Below, one piece after another: positions 5,666 to 13,445 of a DNA stretch of 35,228 bases (positions are counted from its first letter, which is position 1; the number at the start of each line of letters is the position of its first letter). The DNA is from a virus, in IMG/VR virus record IMGVR_UViG_3300031772_005065, positions 1-35,228 of that record; one strand, written 5' to 3'. The notes below the pieces were generated by a model that saw only the letters and a program-made list of their open reading frames with translations, was not told the origin of the DNA and did not search any database. A program made the translations under genes and the position numbers.

Positions 5666-6356
5666 GGACAAAACAGTTTTAATAACAGGTGCGAGTAGAG
5701 GAGTCGGTAAGTTTCTTACTGAGTATTTTTTAAAAAATGATGCTAAGGTAATTGGGGTAAGCAGATCAGGAGGAGAAGAAGGAATAAATCATAGGCATTA
5801 TGCTATTGATTTATCAGTGCCATCTGGGATTGAAAAAGTATTTACTCAAATAAAAGGACTTACAGATGAGATTGATATTGTAATTAACAATGCAGCCGTT
5901 CTCACATCTCAGTATTCAATGAAGATGTTATGGCAGTGTGCAGAAGGCATGGTAAAAACAAATTTACTTGCCCCATTTCTTATTGCCAGAGAATCCGCAA
6001 AATTAATGAAGAATGGAGGACAGATAATAAACATTAGTTCTATGGCAGTAGCACTTGAACCGATGGGAGATTCTATGTACGCAGCGTGCAAGGCAGGACT
6101 TAATAAGATGTCAAACATCATGGCAAAGGAGTTTGCAGGATTCGGGATCACGGTGAACACCCTTGCTATATCTGCTATTGACACGGATATGCTCAGGCAA
6201 TTAAACAAAGAGAAAGTGGACAAGGTGGTTGCCGGACTGCCGATACCGAGATATGCCACCATAGATGATATTACCAATGTCATTGACTTCTTTTGCTCAC
6301 CAAAATCAAATTATGTCACATCCCAAACTATCTACCTTGGAGGGGTACACGCATGA
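5658..6356 (+). CDS. SDR oxidoreductase, 3-oxoacyl-ACP reductase (FabG)-like
   Basis: A classical short-chain dehydrogenase of 232 aa. TGASRGVG (10-17) is the NADP-binding glycine motif, NNAA (77-80) the structural motif, and the catalytic tetrad is N102, S128, Y141 and K145 in YAACK. Length and motifs fit FabG-type 3-oxoacyl-ACP reductases, although SDRs also reduce sugars. The neighbours (ketosynthase, MaoC hydratase, ACP) favour reduction of a 3-keto group on an ACP-bound acyl chain. It overlaps the preceding gene by 8 bases and the FabH-like gene by the ATGA junction. Confidence 0.85.
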   Translation: MYKDKTVLITGASRGVGKFLTEYFLKNDAKVIGVSRSGGEEGINHRHYAIDLSVPSGIEKVFTQIKGLTDEIDIVINNAAVLTSQYSMKMLWQCAEGMVKTNLLAPFLIARESAKLMKNGGQIINISSMAVALEPMGDSMYAACKAGLNKMSNIMAKEFAGFGITVNTLAISAIDTDMLRQLNKEKVDKVVAGLPIPRYATIDDITNVIDFFCSPKSNYVTSQTIYLGGVHA

Positions 6357-7297
6357 CAGGGATAGGCATAATAAAGACAGCAAGTTATCTTCCGTGCAAC
6401 ATACAGACAAATGAGGATGTTTGTCGGTACGTGAAGGAATTGACACCTGAATGGATTATCGAAAAGACAGGCATCAAACAAAGGCATCTTGCTAATGGAG
6501 AAAAACCCTCAGTAATGGCAGGTGTTATCGCAAACAGACTTGCTTATGGAGACAAAGGGCTTAATCCGGAGATAGGTCTGATAATAGTATCATCATTCAG
6601 TCAGGATTATATGCTACCTCCTATGTCAGCAAGAGTACATTGGTCAATGGGGGCACATAAGAACTGCCAGATAATTGATATAAATACCAACTGCACCGGA
6701 CTTATAACCGGAACAACCATCGCAGTAGAGAGAATGAGGGCAAATCCAAAGATTAAGTATGCGATTGTCATTGGAGTAGAGGTACTTTCAAGATGGGTAG
6801 ATAAAACCGATAAGTTCACAGCACCATTTTTCAGTGATGGTGCAAGTGGAGTACTATTAGGACGTGTAAAGGAAGGATATGGACACCTAAACTCATTCTT
6901 TTGCACTGATTCATCAGCATACGAGGACGTGAGATTGAAAAGAGGTGGTTTCATTGAGCATAATGGCAAGGAGACGTGGACTCAGGCGATAACCAACGTG
7001 CCATACGTGATGAAAGAGTTGTGTCATTCATCAAAAATATCCATAAAAGATGTGGACTTCTTCATATTTCATCAGGCAAACAAGGTTATGATTGACTATA
7101 TCATGGACAAACACCGGATACCACATGAAAAAACCTATACCAATGTGGAGGAGATAGGAAATACAGGTGCAGCGAGCATAGGGATAGCCTTGGACGAGGC
7201 ATATCGTAAGGGATTAATAAAGTCGGGCGATCTATTGATGCTCGCAGGTGTAGGTGCAGGATTTAACTTTGGAGCAAACCTATGGAAAATTCAGTAA
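6353..7297 (+). CDS. 3-oxoacyl-ACP synthase III (FabH)-like ketosynthase
   Basis: The 314-aa protein has the complete KAS III triad: C114 in NTNCTGL, H240 in FHQAN and N270 in IGNTGAAS. The N-terminal half starts with MTGIGIIKTASYLP, as in FabH. KAS III enzymes condense a short acyl starter with malonyl-ACP, and some relatives act as acyl transfer enzymes in natural-product pathways. The start at 6353 is chosen because it is the ATGA overlap with the reductase; a frame starting at 6293 would overlap it too far. Neighbouring acyl-chain genes support chain extension on the ACP encoded at 9516. No malonyl transferase is present, so malonyl-ACP would come from the host. Confidence 0.9.
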   Translation: MTGIGIIKTASYLPCNIQTNEDVCRYVKELTPEWIIEKTGIKQRHLANGEKPSVMAGVIANRLAYGDKGLNPEIGLIIVSSFSQDYMLPPMSARVHWSMGAHKNCQIIDINTNCTGLITGTTIAVERMRANPKIKYAIVIGVEVLSRWVDKTDKFTAPFFSDGASGVLLGRVKEGYGHLNSFFCTDSSAYEDVRLKRGGFIEHNGKETWTQAITNVPYVMKELCHSSKISIKDVDFFIFHQANKVMIDYIMDKHRIPHEKTYTNVEEIGNTGAASIGIALDEAYRKGLIKSGDLLMLAGVGAGFNFGANLWKIQ

Positions 7298-8160
7298 CAT
7301 ACATAAAACGCTTATTGCACGCAATAGGCAAACGAGATAAGTTACATGCCAAAACATTAAGAAGGAGCATGGAGTCTATGCGGGGTCGGGAATATTGGAG
7401 ATTAGCAGAGATCATTCAGACCTATTTCATTAACAACGGGGTCAAAGTAAAACAACTATCTGAAGATTATCTGCACATGGTGAATGACATGAGAATAGAA
7501 ATGAAGTATTTTGAGCAGACAGGGGAATATTCATGTAAAAATGAAAAAGAAGCGTATGGCAAGGTGTATTCAAATCCAGGAGTGATGGGTTATTACATGA
7601 ACGCATTGCTTATATCACAAATACTCTGGACGCATCACTTTGAAATTTTAAAGAGATTTACCGAACAAGTAGTAAAATATGGAGGCAAAGGGAATGGTGA
7701 AAGTATTCTCGACATAGGGTCTGGACATGGACTATTCTCAAAGATTATGAAGGATAACATGCCTAATATTCGATTCATTGATGTGGTTGATATAAGTGAA
7801 AGGTCAATAAGCATGGTAAAGAGTTTCTTAGGCACTGATAAGGTTAATTATTTCACCTGTGACATAATGGACTTTGACAGGGTAGGTGGCTATGACATCA
7901 TAATCCTTGGAGAAATACTTGAACACTTGGATAACCCATTGAGAGTATTAAAACATGCGGTATCTCTGTTAGACAGAAATGGAGTCATCTGGATTACTAT
8001 TCCGATAAACGCTCCTGCAATAGATCATGTTTATTTATTTGATAGTCCCGAGATGATTGATGATCTGGTTGAGAGTGCCGGATTAAATTACCTCATTGAA
8101 AATTACGAATTTGTAGATGGACAAACGTCTATAATGAGTGCATTTTGCATAAAGAAATGA
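7282..8160 (+). CDS. Class I SAM-dependent methyltransferase
   Basis: The 292-aa protein has AdoMet motif I as ILDIGSGHG (142-150), the acidic end of strand two at VVDIS near 168, and LGEILEHLDNPLRVL about 60 residues after motif I, a hallmark of Methyltransf_23/11-type enzymes. Residues 1-130 form an extra helical N-terminal domain, possibly a substrate-binding or partner domain. The gene lies between the ketosynthase and the hydratase, so the methyl acceptor might be the growing acyl chain or the sugar. It overlaps its upstream neighbour by 16 bases and its downstream neighbour by four. Confidence 0.85.
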   Translation: MENSVTYIKRLLHAIGKRDKLHAKTLRRSMESMRGREYWRLAEIIQTYFINNGVKVKQLSEDYLHMVNDMRIEMKYFEQTGEYSCKNEKEAYGKVYSNPGVMGYYMNALLISQILWTHHFEILKRFTEQVVKYGGKGNGESILDIGSGHGLFSKIMKDNMPNIRFIDVVDISERSISMVKSFLGTDKVNYFTCDIMDFDRVGGYDIIILGEILEHLDNPLRVLKHAVSLLDRNGVIWITIPINAPAIDHVYLFDSPEMIDDLVESAGLNYLIENYEFVDGQTSIMSAFCIKK

Positions 8161-8540
8161 AGTACGAAGAAATAGAAATAGGACAAAGTGTAAGATATAC
8201 AAAATGGATAATTCCATATATGTTACAGAAATTTATTACTATTTCAGGAGACAATAATTCAGTGCATACAAAAGGGGAGAAGCCGATAGTTCATGGGATG
8301 CTCATTTGCTCATTTATTTCAACCTTAATTGGGAAACAGTTACCAGGAGACGGGGCATTATGGATGTCATTTGATGTTAAGTTCATTCAGCCAATATATG
8401 TAGCGGAAAAAATAGTCATCATAGGTCGGGTACACTCAAAGAATGACACCAATAGGAGTATTAAATTACTCATAGATGTTTTCAATGAAAATGATGACCT
8501 TTGCATAGCAAGTACAGCAGTTGTAAAAGTACCAGAGTAA
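8157..8540 (+). CDS. MaoC-like hydratase/dehydratase, hot-dog fold
   Basis: A 127-aa single hot-dog protein with the R-hydratase motif: GDNNSVH (D32, N34 and H37) followed by PIVHGML (43-49). In this family the Asp and His activate water for reversible (R)-3-hydroxyacyl dehydration, and 127 aa fits PhaJ/MaoC single domains. The ATG at 8157 gives ATGA overlap with the methyltransferase gene. With FabG-like and FabH-like genes beside it, a dehydration step on an ACP-linked acyl chain is the natural reading. No enoyl reductase gene is seen, so the chain might stay unsaturated or hydroxylated. Confidence 0.8.
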   Translation: MKYEEIEIGQSVRYTKWIIPYMLQKFITISGDNNSVHTKGEKPIVHGMLICSFISTLIGKQLPGDGALWMSFDVKFIQPIYVAEKIVIIGRVHSKNDTNRSIKLLIDVFNENDDLCIASTAVVKVPE

Positions 8541-9523
8541 TGAAAAAAGCAATAATCTTTGATTGTGATAACACCTTATGGCAAGGGATAGTTGGGGAAG
8601 AGAGCATAATCCATGATGCGGGTATGCAACAGGATATTGTATTCTTAGCCAATCACGGGGTTATCATCGGGTTGTGCAGTAAAAATAATGAAGAAGATGT
8701 AATCAAGGCATTAGAGAATCAAATACTCAGGGAAGAACATATCTCTGTAAAAAGGATTAATTGGAAAGACAAAGTATCAAATCTGAAAGAGATTGCACAG
8801 GAACTCAACATTGGAATGGATGCCATAATGTTTGTTGATGATTCTCTTTTTGAAAGGAATCTTATAAGGGAATACCTTCCCGAAGTATTGACTATTATGC
8901 CACAAGACCTGATGAAAAATGTACTTGAATGTTTTGATCTTACTGGTACTTTCTCCAAGACCCAACAATACAAAGAAAACTACTTGCGTGCCAAAGCAGA
9001 AACACAGTTTACGGACATAGAAGAATATCTTGCATCACTGAAGATGGTTCTTTCCATTAAGATTAATGAACAATCCCATATCCCACGTATCACAGAACTC
9101 ACGCAAAAGACAAATCAGTTTAACCTTACCACAAACAGACACGATAAAGAAGATATTGCAATATTTATGGAGACAGGAAGAGTGTATTCGTTATCGGTAA
9201 AAGATAGGTTTGGTGACAATGGGATTGTGGGAGTTTGCATTGTTGTATTGAATAAGATAGAGACTTTTCTACTAAGTTGCAGGGTACTCGGTCGTGGAAT
9301 AGAATATGCGTTTTTTGATTACGTTATTGAAATGGAATACAATTATGGAAAGATTGTTCTATTGGCTGAATATAAACCTACCGCTAAAAATAAACAGACA
9401 AAAAACTTTTATGGGAATGTTGGATTTGAATGTTTTAACATTACAAAAGAAAATGTTATGTTTTCTATGGGATGGTTAGAGAATTACACACCAAAAGCAA
9501 AAAAATATTTTCGTTATGAATAG
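8540..9523 (+). CDS. FkbH-like HAD-IIIC protein with C-terminal acyltransferase-like domain
   Basis: The 327-aa protein starts with MKKAIIFDCDNTLWQGIVGE, the FkbH-type HAD motif DxDNTLWxGxxGE (D8 and D10), and has VDDSLFER near 99-106, matching the family's (I/V)DD-ER motif. The C-terminal half (about 160-327, with FNLTTNRH and VYSLSVKDRFGDNGIVG) resembles the GNAT-like domain usually fused in FkbH proteins. Known relatives capture 1,3-bisphosphoglycerate as glyceryl, or lactyl equivalents, and load them onto an ACP. The next gene encodes an ACP, which fits exactly. Its start overlaps the previous stop as TAATG. Confidence 0.85.
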   Translation: MKKAIIFDCDNTLWQGIVGEESIIHDAGMQQDIVFLANHGVIIGLCSKNNEEDVIKALENQILREEHISVKRINWKDKVSNLKEIAQELNIGMDAIMFVDDSLFERNLIREYLPEVLTIMPQDLMKNVLECFDLTGTFSKTQQYKENYLRAKAETQFTDIEEYLASLKMVLSIKINEQSHIPRITELTQKTNQFNLTTNRHDKEDIAIFMETGRVYSLSVKDRFGDNGIVGVCIVVLNKIETFLLSCRVLGRGIEYAFFDYVIEMEYNYGKIVLLAEYKPTAKNKQTKNFYGNVGFECFNITKENVMFSMGWLENYTPKAKKYFRYE

Positions 9524-9749
9524 CAAGATACAAGAGATAATGGCTCAGGCTTTTGAAGTGCCGGTGAAAGATATAACAGTCAATTCAACCCAAGACAATA
9601 TAGATAATTGGGATTCTATTCATCATATTAAAATGATTGTCTTTTTGGAAAGGGCATTTGATATTACTATCCCTGATGAGGACGTAGGGAAGATGGTTGG
9701 TTATAAACTCATAGAACTGGTTGTTAATAAGTGCATCAATGAAACATAA
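9516..9749 (+). CDS. Acyl carrier protein
   Basis: A 77-aa protein with the acyl carrier fold. DNIDNWDSIHHIKMI contains the phosphopantetheine-accepting Ser34 in W-D-S-I, a variant of D-S-L; D-S-I is found in other carrier proteins dedicated to natural-product pathways. The charge is less extreme than in host AcpP. It overlaps the FkbH-like gene by 8 bases and the GNAT gene by 11, so stoichiometric production with them is likely. No phosphopantetheinyl transferase is in the window, so activation would rely on the host enzyme. Confidence 0.9.
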   Translation: MNSKIQEIMAQAFEVPVKDITVNSTQDNIDNWDSIHHIKMIVFLERAFDITIPDEDVGKMVGYKLIELVVNKCINET

Positions 9750-10320
9750 GTTTGCAACAATGGTTGAGGGTGAATTTATTGACCTGCAAAAAGTAACGGT
9801 TGATGATGCAGAATTTATCTATGAGTTAAGGACAAGCAAGGGAGCGCAGTATCTTAATCAGCCACCAAACTACTCTATAAGCAGTCAGCGAGAATGGATT
9901 GAAAAGAGAACCGCAGACGAAATCAATTATATTATCTATTCCAAAGACAGGGAGAGAGTAGGCATGGTGTCTATCTATGACTGTGATTGGAGTAATGGAG
10001 TGTCAAATGTAGGCAGATTACTATTAAAAGAACAATTCATCCATGCGTCAACTCCTTTTGGATTAGAGGCATTGCTTATAACATACGACTATGTCTTTTA
10101 CACGATGGGATTCAGAAAGATTGCAGGGACAATAAACAGTCGCAACGAGAAAGTAGTAAGTCTGCAAAAATATCTTGGGATGACAGAAGAGGGATATTTC
10201 AGAGGGCATGTGTTACTTGATGGAGAACCACAGGACTTGTATTGGTTAGCATTATTCAAAGAAGATTTTCCGAGGTATAGCGCAAAGATATATTCACTTC
10301 TTAATAAGTTTCGTATATGA
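9739..10320 (+). CDS. GNAT-family N-acyltransferase (RimJ/RimL-like)
   Basis: The 193-aa protein begins with IDLQKVTVDDAEFIYELRTS and later has RLLLKEQFIHASTPFGLEAL and FRKIAGTINSRNEKVVSLQK, the layout of RimJ/RimL-type GNAT enzymes. Enzymes of this type (for example PseH) N-acylate amino sugars on nucleotide carriers. Placement between an ACP gene and an amino-sugar pathway suggests the donor may be acyl-ACP and the acceptor a sugar amine; this is inferred from order only. The ATG at 9739 overlaps the ACP gene, which is preferred to the earlier TTG at 9721. Confidence 0.75.
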   Translation: MKHKFATMVEGEFIDLQKVTVDDAEFIYELRTSKGAQYLNQPPNYSISSQREWIEKRTADEINYIIYSKDRERVGMVSIYDCDWSNGVSNVGRLLLKEQFIHASTPFGLEALLITYDYVFYTMGFRKIAGTINSRNEKVVSLQKYLGMTEEGYFRGHVLLDGEPQDLYWLALFKEDFPRYSAKIYSLLNKFRI

Positions 10321-10733
10321 ACGCCACGGTAATTGATTGTGAAATTATACCTTTGAGAAAAATAAAATCTTCAAGCGGTAATCTTGTTGTTATACAGGGG
10401 AGGCAAGACATCCCTTTTGATATAAAAAGAATATACTACATCAATGACGTACCGGAAAAAGGAGACAGGGGAAGCCATGCACACAAAAACCTCACACAGT
10501 TTATAGTTGCCACGGAAGGAGTGTTTACGCTTGTATTAGATGATGGGAAGTCAAAACGTAATATCTTATTAAGCAAAGAGGGAGACTGTTGGGGGGTACT
10601 TATAAAGCCTGGGATATGGCGAATATTGGAAGGGTTTTCAAAAGGAGCAGTATGTTTGGTACTCGCATCGGCAGATTATGATGAAAATGATTATATACGT
10701 AATTATGACGAGTTTTTAAAATTTAAGTTATGA
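10317..10733 (+). CDS. fdtA: FdtA/WxcM-like cupin, 3,4-ketoisomerase of nucleotide deoxysugars
   Basis: A 138-aa cupin with RGSHAHKNLTQF, whose H54 and H56 match the essential histidine pair of FdtA, and the conserved C-terminal YDENDYIRNYDEFLKF. FdtA and relatives convert dTDP-4-keto-6-deoxyglucose into the 3-keto isomer, the step before amination to 3-amino-3,6-dideoxyhexoses. Length and both motifs fit the family fully. ATGA overlaps couple it on both sides to the GNAT and dehydratase genes. The substrate carrier (dTDP or UDP) is uncertain because the dehydratase next to it looks UDP-GlcNAc-type. Confidence 0.85.
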   Translation: MNATVIDCEIIPLRKIKSSSGNLVVIQGRQDIPFDIKRIYYINDVPEKGDRGSHAHKNLTQFIVATEGVFTLVLDDGKSKRNILLSKEGDCWGVLIKPGIWRILEGFSKGAVCLVLASADYDENDYIRNYDEFLKFKL

Positions 10734-11533
10734 AGTATATTTACAGGGCACTTATAACTGGTGGTACTGGCACAATAGGACGTGAACTGGCGAACCAAAT
10801 GATAGGTTGGAATATATCTATATTTTCACGCAATGAGAAGGATCAGTTTTTTATGAAACAACAGTATCCCTCATTTCGTTATGTTATAGGAGATGTAAGG
10901 GATTCATCTGCGGTATTAAAAGCATGTGAGGGGAAGGACTATGTGTTTCACACGGCTTCGCTTAAAAGAGTAGAAGTTTGTGAGGAGGAGACAGAAGAGG
11001 CAGTTAAAACTAATTTAATAGGGTCACTTAATATCATCAACGCTTGTCGGCAGTATGGGTGTCAGATGATTAATATGTCAACAGACAAGGCTATTAATCC
11101 GAGTAACGTATATGGCAGAACAAAGTCGTTAGTAGAGGCGATGATTACTCAGTCCAAGTATGTCAATATACGAAGTTGTAATGTCTTGTGGTCGTCAGGG
11201 AGCGTGTTACCGATATGGCAGTTACAACTCGCAACATCTAACGAGATAAACCTTACATCTAAAGAGATGACAAGGTTCTTTATTCATCCCACAGAACTTG
11301 CGTTATTTATATTAAGTCATAAGGATGATTCAGGCACATTTACCGTTCCTATGAAGGCGTTTAGGATACACGACATTGCAGAGAGGTTTGTATCATTATA
11401 TGGGAATAAAGATTCTAAGATTAACATAACAGGACTGCGCTCAGGGGAGAGGTTACATGAATATATGGATGATGTTATATCTTCTGATAAAAATGTTTGT
11501 AGTGATTTAGAATATATATTTAAAAGCAAATGA
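10730..11533 (+). CDS. Extended SDR, UDP-GlcNAc 4,6-dehydratase (PseB/CapD-like), short
   Basis: The 267-aa protein has GGTGTIG (11-17), MSTDKAINPSNVYGRTK with S117-K120 and the YxxxK pair Y128 and K132, plus EMTRFF near 182-187, all typical of Polysacc_synt_2 dehydratases such as PseB/FlaA1. HTASLKRVEVCE (74-85) also matches. The family usually has about 330 residues, so this is a compact version. The activity would be 4,6-dehydration of a UDP-N-acetylhexosamine, making a 4-keto-6-deoxy sugar. It is tied to its neighbours by ATGA overlaps. Confidence 0.8.
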   Translation: MKYIYRALITGGTGTIGRELANQMIGWNISIFSRNEKDQFFMKQQYPSFRYVIGDVRDSSAVLKACEGKDYVFHTASLKRVEVCEEETEEAVKTNLIGSLNIINACRQYGCQMINMSTDKAINPSNVYGRTKSLVEAMITQSKYVNIRSCNVLWSSGSVLPIWQLQLATSNEINLTSKEMTRFFIHPTELALFILSHKDDSGTFTVPMKAFRIHDIAERFVSLYGNKDSKINITGLRSGERLHEYMDDVISSDKNVCSDLEYIFKSK

Positions 11534-12159
11534 CACCTTATTCGGTTACAGAAGAGTTTGAAAGAGTTTTATCTGACTACACGGGTGCGCCCTATGCAGT
11601 AGCATTGGATAATTGTAGTAATGCGTTATTCTTAGCATTAACGTATGACAATATTAAGGGGAAAACCATTGAAATCCCGTGCAGGACATACATGAGCGTT
11701 CCTTGTGAAATACGTCATGCCGGAGGTTTTGTGAAGTTTTTACCCCCCGATGGAGATACGTTAAAGGGAGCATACCAGTTAAAGGGATCAAATGTTATTG
11801 ATTCAGCATTAAGGCTTACAGCCAATATGTATATTCCTGGGACGTACACTTGTTGTTCTTTCACAGGGAAATATAAACCGTTAAAATTGGGCAAAGGAGG
11901 GTGTATTTTAACTGATAACAAAGAAGCGTTCTTATGGTTTAAAAGGGCACGTTTTTCAGGAAGGAAAGAAACTGAATATTCAGAAGATGATTTCTCAATG
12001 ATGGGATGGAATTTTTATATGCACCCCATGGTTGCTGAATTGGGATTATTGTTAATGGGACAGTTTTATAATTCCGATAAGAGTAAGAAAGATATGCCTG
12101 ATGTTGAGATGGAATATCCCGATTTATCACAATATAAAATATATACCGATGTATTATAG
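11530..12159 (+). CDS. Short DegT/DnrJ/EryC1-type sugar aminotransferase
   Basis: The product starts like a DegT-family PLP enzyme (residues 5-35: VTEEFERVLSDYTGAPYAVAL then DNCSNALFLAL) and contains CSFTGKYKPLKLGKGGCIL near 116-134, which aligns with SFHATKxxTTGEGG including the PLP lysine. At 209 aa it is little over half of the usual 370 or more residues and lacks most of the C-terminal small domain. The frame ends cleanly in an 11-base overlap with the next gene, so it is not an obvious pseudogene. It may be a compact active form or a partner-dependent one. Expected role: amination of the keto sugar made upstream. Confidence 0.7.
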   Translation: MTPYSVTEEFERVLSDYTGAPYAVALDNCSNALFLALTYDNIKGKTIEIPCRTYMSVPCEIRHAGGFVKFLPPDGDTLKGAYQLKGSNVIDSALRLTANMYIPGTYTCCSFTGKYKPLKLGKGGCILTDNKEAFLWFKRARFSGRKETEYSEDDFSMMGWNFYMHPMVAELGLLLMGQFYNSDKSKKDMPDVEMEYPDLSQYKIYTDVL

Positions 12160-12895
12160 CATGATTAGCGCACAGGTAAGGGATGATAACCGCTATCTTG
12201 ATGAATGGGTTGAATATAATTTTGCGATAGGTTTTGAACATATTGTGATAGTGGATCATAGAAGTGAAGAACCTGTAATTGCTAAGTGGGGAGATAAAGT
12301 AACGGTTATCAGAGAAAATAAAACAGACGATAATCCCTACGATAATGTGAACGCCAATCTGAAGGCATTTAAGAGCAAATGGTTTGCCGTCATTGCAGTA
12401 GATCAGTTTATAGTCCTGTTAAGAGATAAAAGCATTAATGATCTATTGGCAGACTACGAACAATATGGTGGACTGTCTATCAATTGGTCTGTGTATGGGA
12501 GTTCCGGTCACATAAAGAGACCTGAAGGATTGGTAAAAGATAATTACTTATGGAGGATGCCTTACGACATAAAAGATACATGCCAAGACCTTGTTCAGAC
12601 AATCGCAAACACCGAACATTGTGTTCGTTACCATAATGATCATACTTGTATTACCACAAGACCCATTGTTAATGAAGATTATGTCAATACAAACAATTCT
12701 GCGATAAGTTTTTCTTCAAGAACACGGTGTAAAGTAAATCATTATATGACACGATCACATGAAGACTGGGAGTTTAAGACAGAACGTGCAAGGAAGGCAA
12801 GACCCACGCATCAGTACGATGAGAATGGGTTTCATCTCATAGATGATTTTTGTACCGTTTATGACGATGTGTTAAAAGATTTTGGCAAAAAATAA
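12149..12895 (+). CDS. Glycosyltransferase-like protein (GT92/GT2-type), altered DxD
   Basis: The 248-aa product has an N-terminus of the GT92-like pattern: RDDNRYLDEWVEYNFAIGFE then HIVIVDHRS. Where relatives carry a DxDEF metal site, this protein reads AVDQF (83-87), so the first aspartate and the glutamate are changed. It could be a divergent or metal-independent enzyme, or catalytically weak. The C-terminal part has several His and Cys residues but no clear zinc site. The start at 12149 is chosen over a frame beginning at 12101 because it leaves the usual short overlap. Confidence 0.6.
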   Translation: MYYSMISAQVRDDNRYLDEWVEYNFAIGFEHIVIVDHRSEEPVIAKWGDKVTVIRENKTDDNPYDNVNANLKAFKSKWFAVIAVDQFIVLLRDKSINDLLADYEQYGGLSINWSVYGSSGHIKRPEGLVKDNYLWRMPYDIKDTCQDLVQTIANTEHCVRYHNDHTCITTRPIVNEDYVNTNNSAISFSSRTRCKVNHYMTRSHEDWEFKTERARKARPTHQYDENGFHLIDDFCTVYDDVLKDFGKK

Positions 12896-12899
12896 AGTT

Positions 12900-13445
12900 A
12901 TGATACACGAAAGAGGATATTGGTTGGACAAAGAAGAGATAGCAACTCACATGCACGATGAGGCATTATGCGATGCCATTATCAAGACATTTAGTGATGT
13001 AAGAACGATTATTGACATTGGGTGTGGCGATGGATATTATACAAAGAGACTTACAGAACACGGGTTTGAATGTATAGGATTTGACGGGTCTCCGTTAACC
13101 CCCGAAATAACAAACGGGATATGCGAGGTAAGAGATTTTTCCGAACAGGTAAACATGGGCGAGTTTGATCTTGTACTTAGTCTGGAGGTAGGAGAACATA
13201 TTCCTGATAAGTATGAACAGGTTTTTATAGATAATCTTATATGCGCATCCAAGGGATATATATGCTTATCCTGGGGTGTGGAAGGGCAACAGGGAGTAGG
13301 TCATGTTAATTGCAGAAATAATGATTATGTGATTAAGGAATTATTTGAAAGAGGATTCATTTACAGTGCCGACAAGTCTCAGTATCTAAGGGATAATTCG
13401 ACATTGCCATGGTTTAAAAACACGGTATTGATATTCTATAAATAA
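12900..13445 (+). CDS. Class I SAM-dependent methyltransferase, small
   Basis: The 181-aa protein has motif I DIGCGDGYYTKRL (39-51), an acidic residue at the end of strand two (FDGSPL) and FDLVLSLEVGEHIPD near 93-107, as in Methyltransf_23-type enzymes. It consists of little more than the Rossmann core. The ATG at 12900 is favoured over a TTG at 12882 that would overlap the previous gene. A sugar or peptide O-methylation is plausible from context; the substrate is not known. Confidence 0.75.
   Translation: MIHERGYWLDKEEIATHMHDEALCDAIIKTFSDVRTIIDIGCGDGYYTKRLTEHGFECIGFDGSPLTPEITNGICEVRDFSEQVNMGEFDLVLSLEVGEHIPDKYEQVFIDNLICASKGYICLSWGVEGQQGVGHVNCRNNDYVIKELFERGFIYSADKSQYLRDNSTLPWFKNTVLIFYK

Noticed and set aside
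5909-6283. A 124-aa minus-strand frame opposite the FabG-like gene
   Set aside because: Lies opposite a gene with complete catalytic motifs; no ribosome-binding site or family resemblance.
6293-6352. Earlier start for the FabH-like gene
   Set aside because: It would overlap the reductase by over 60 bases and add residues not seen in FabH; the ATG at 6353 gives the ATGA junction.
11530-12159. DegT gene as a frameshifted pseudogene
   Set aside because: No continuation of the family sequence is seen in another frame downstream, and the stop is in a regular gene overlap.
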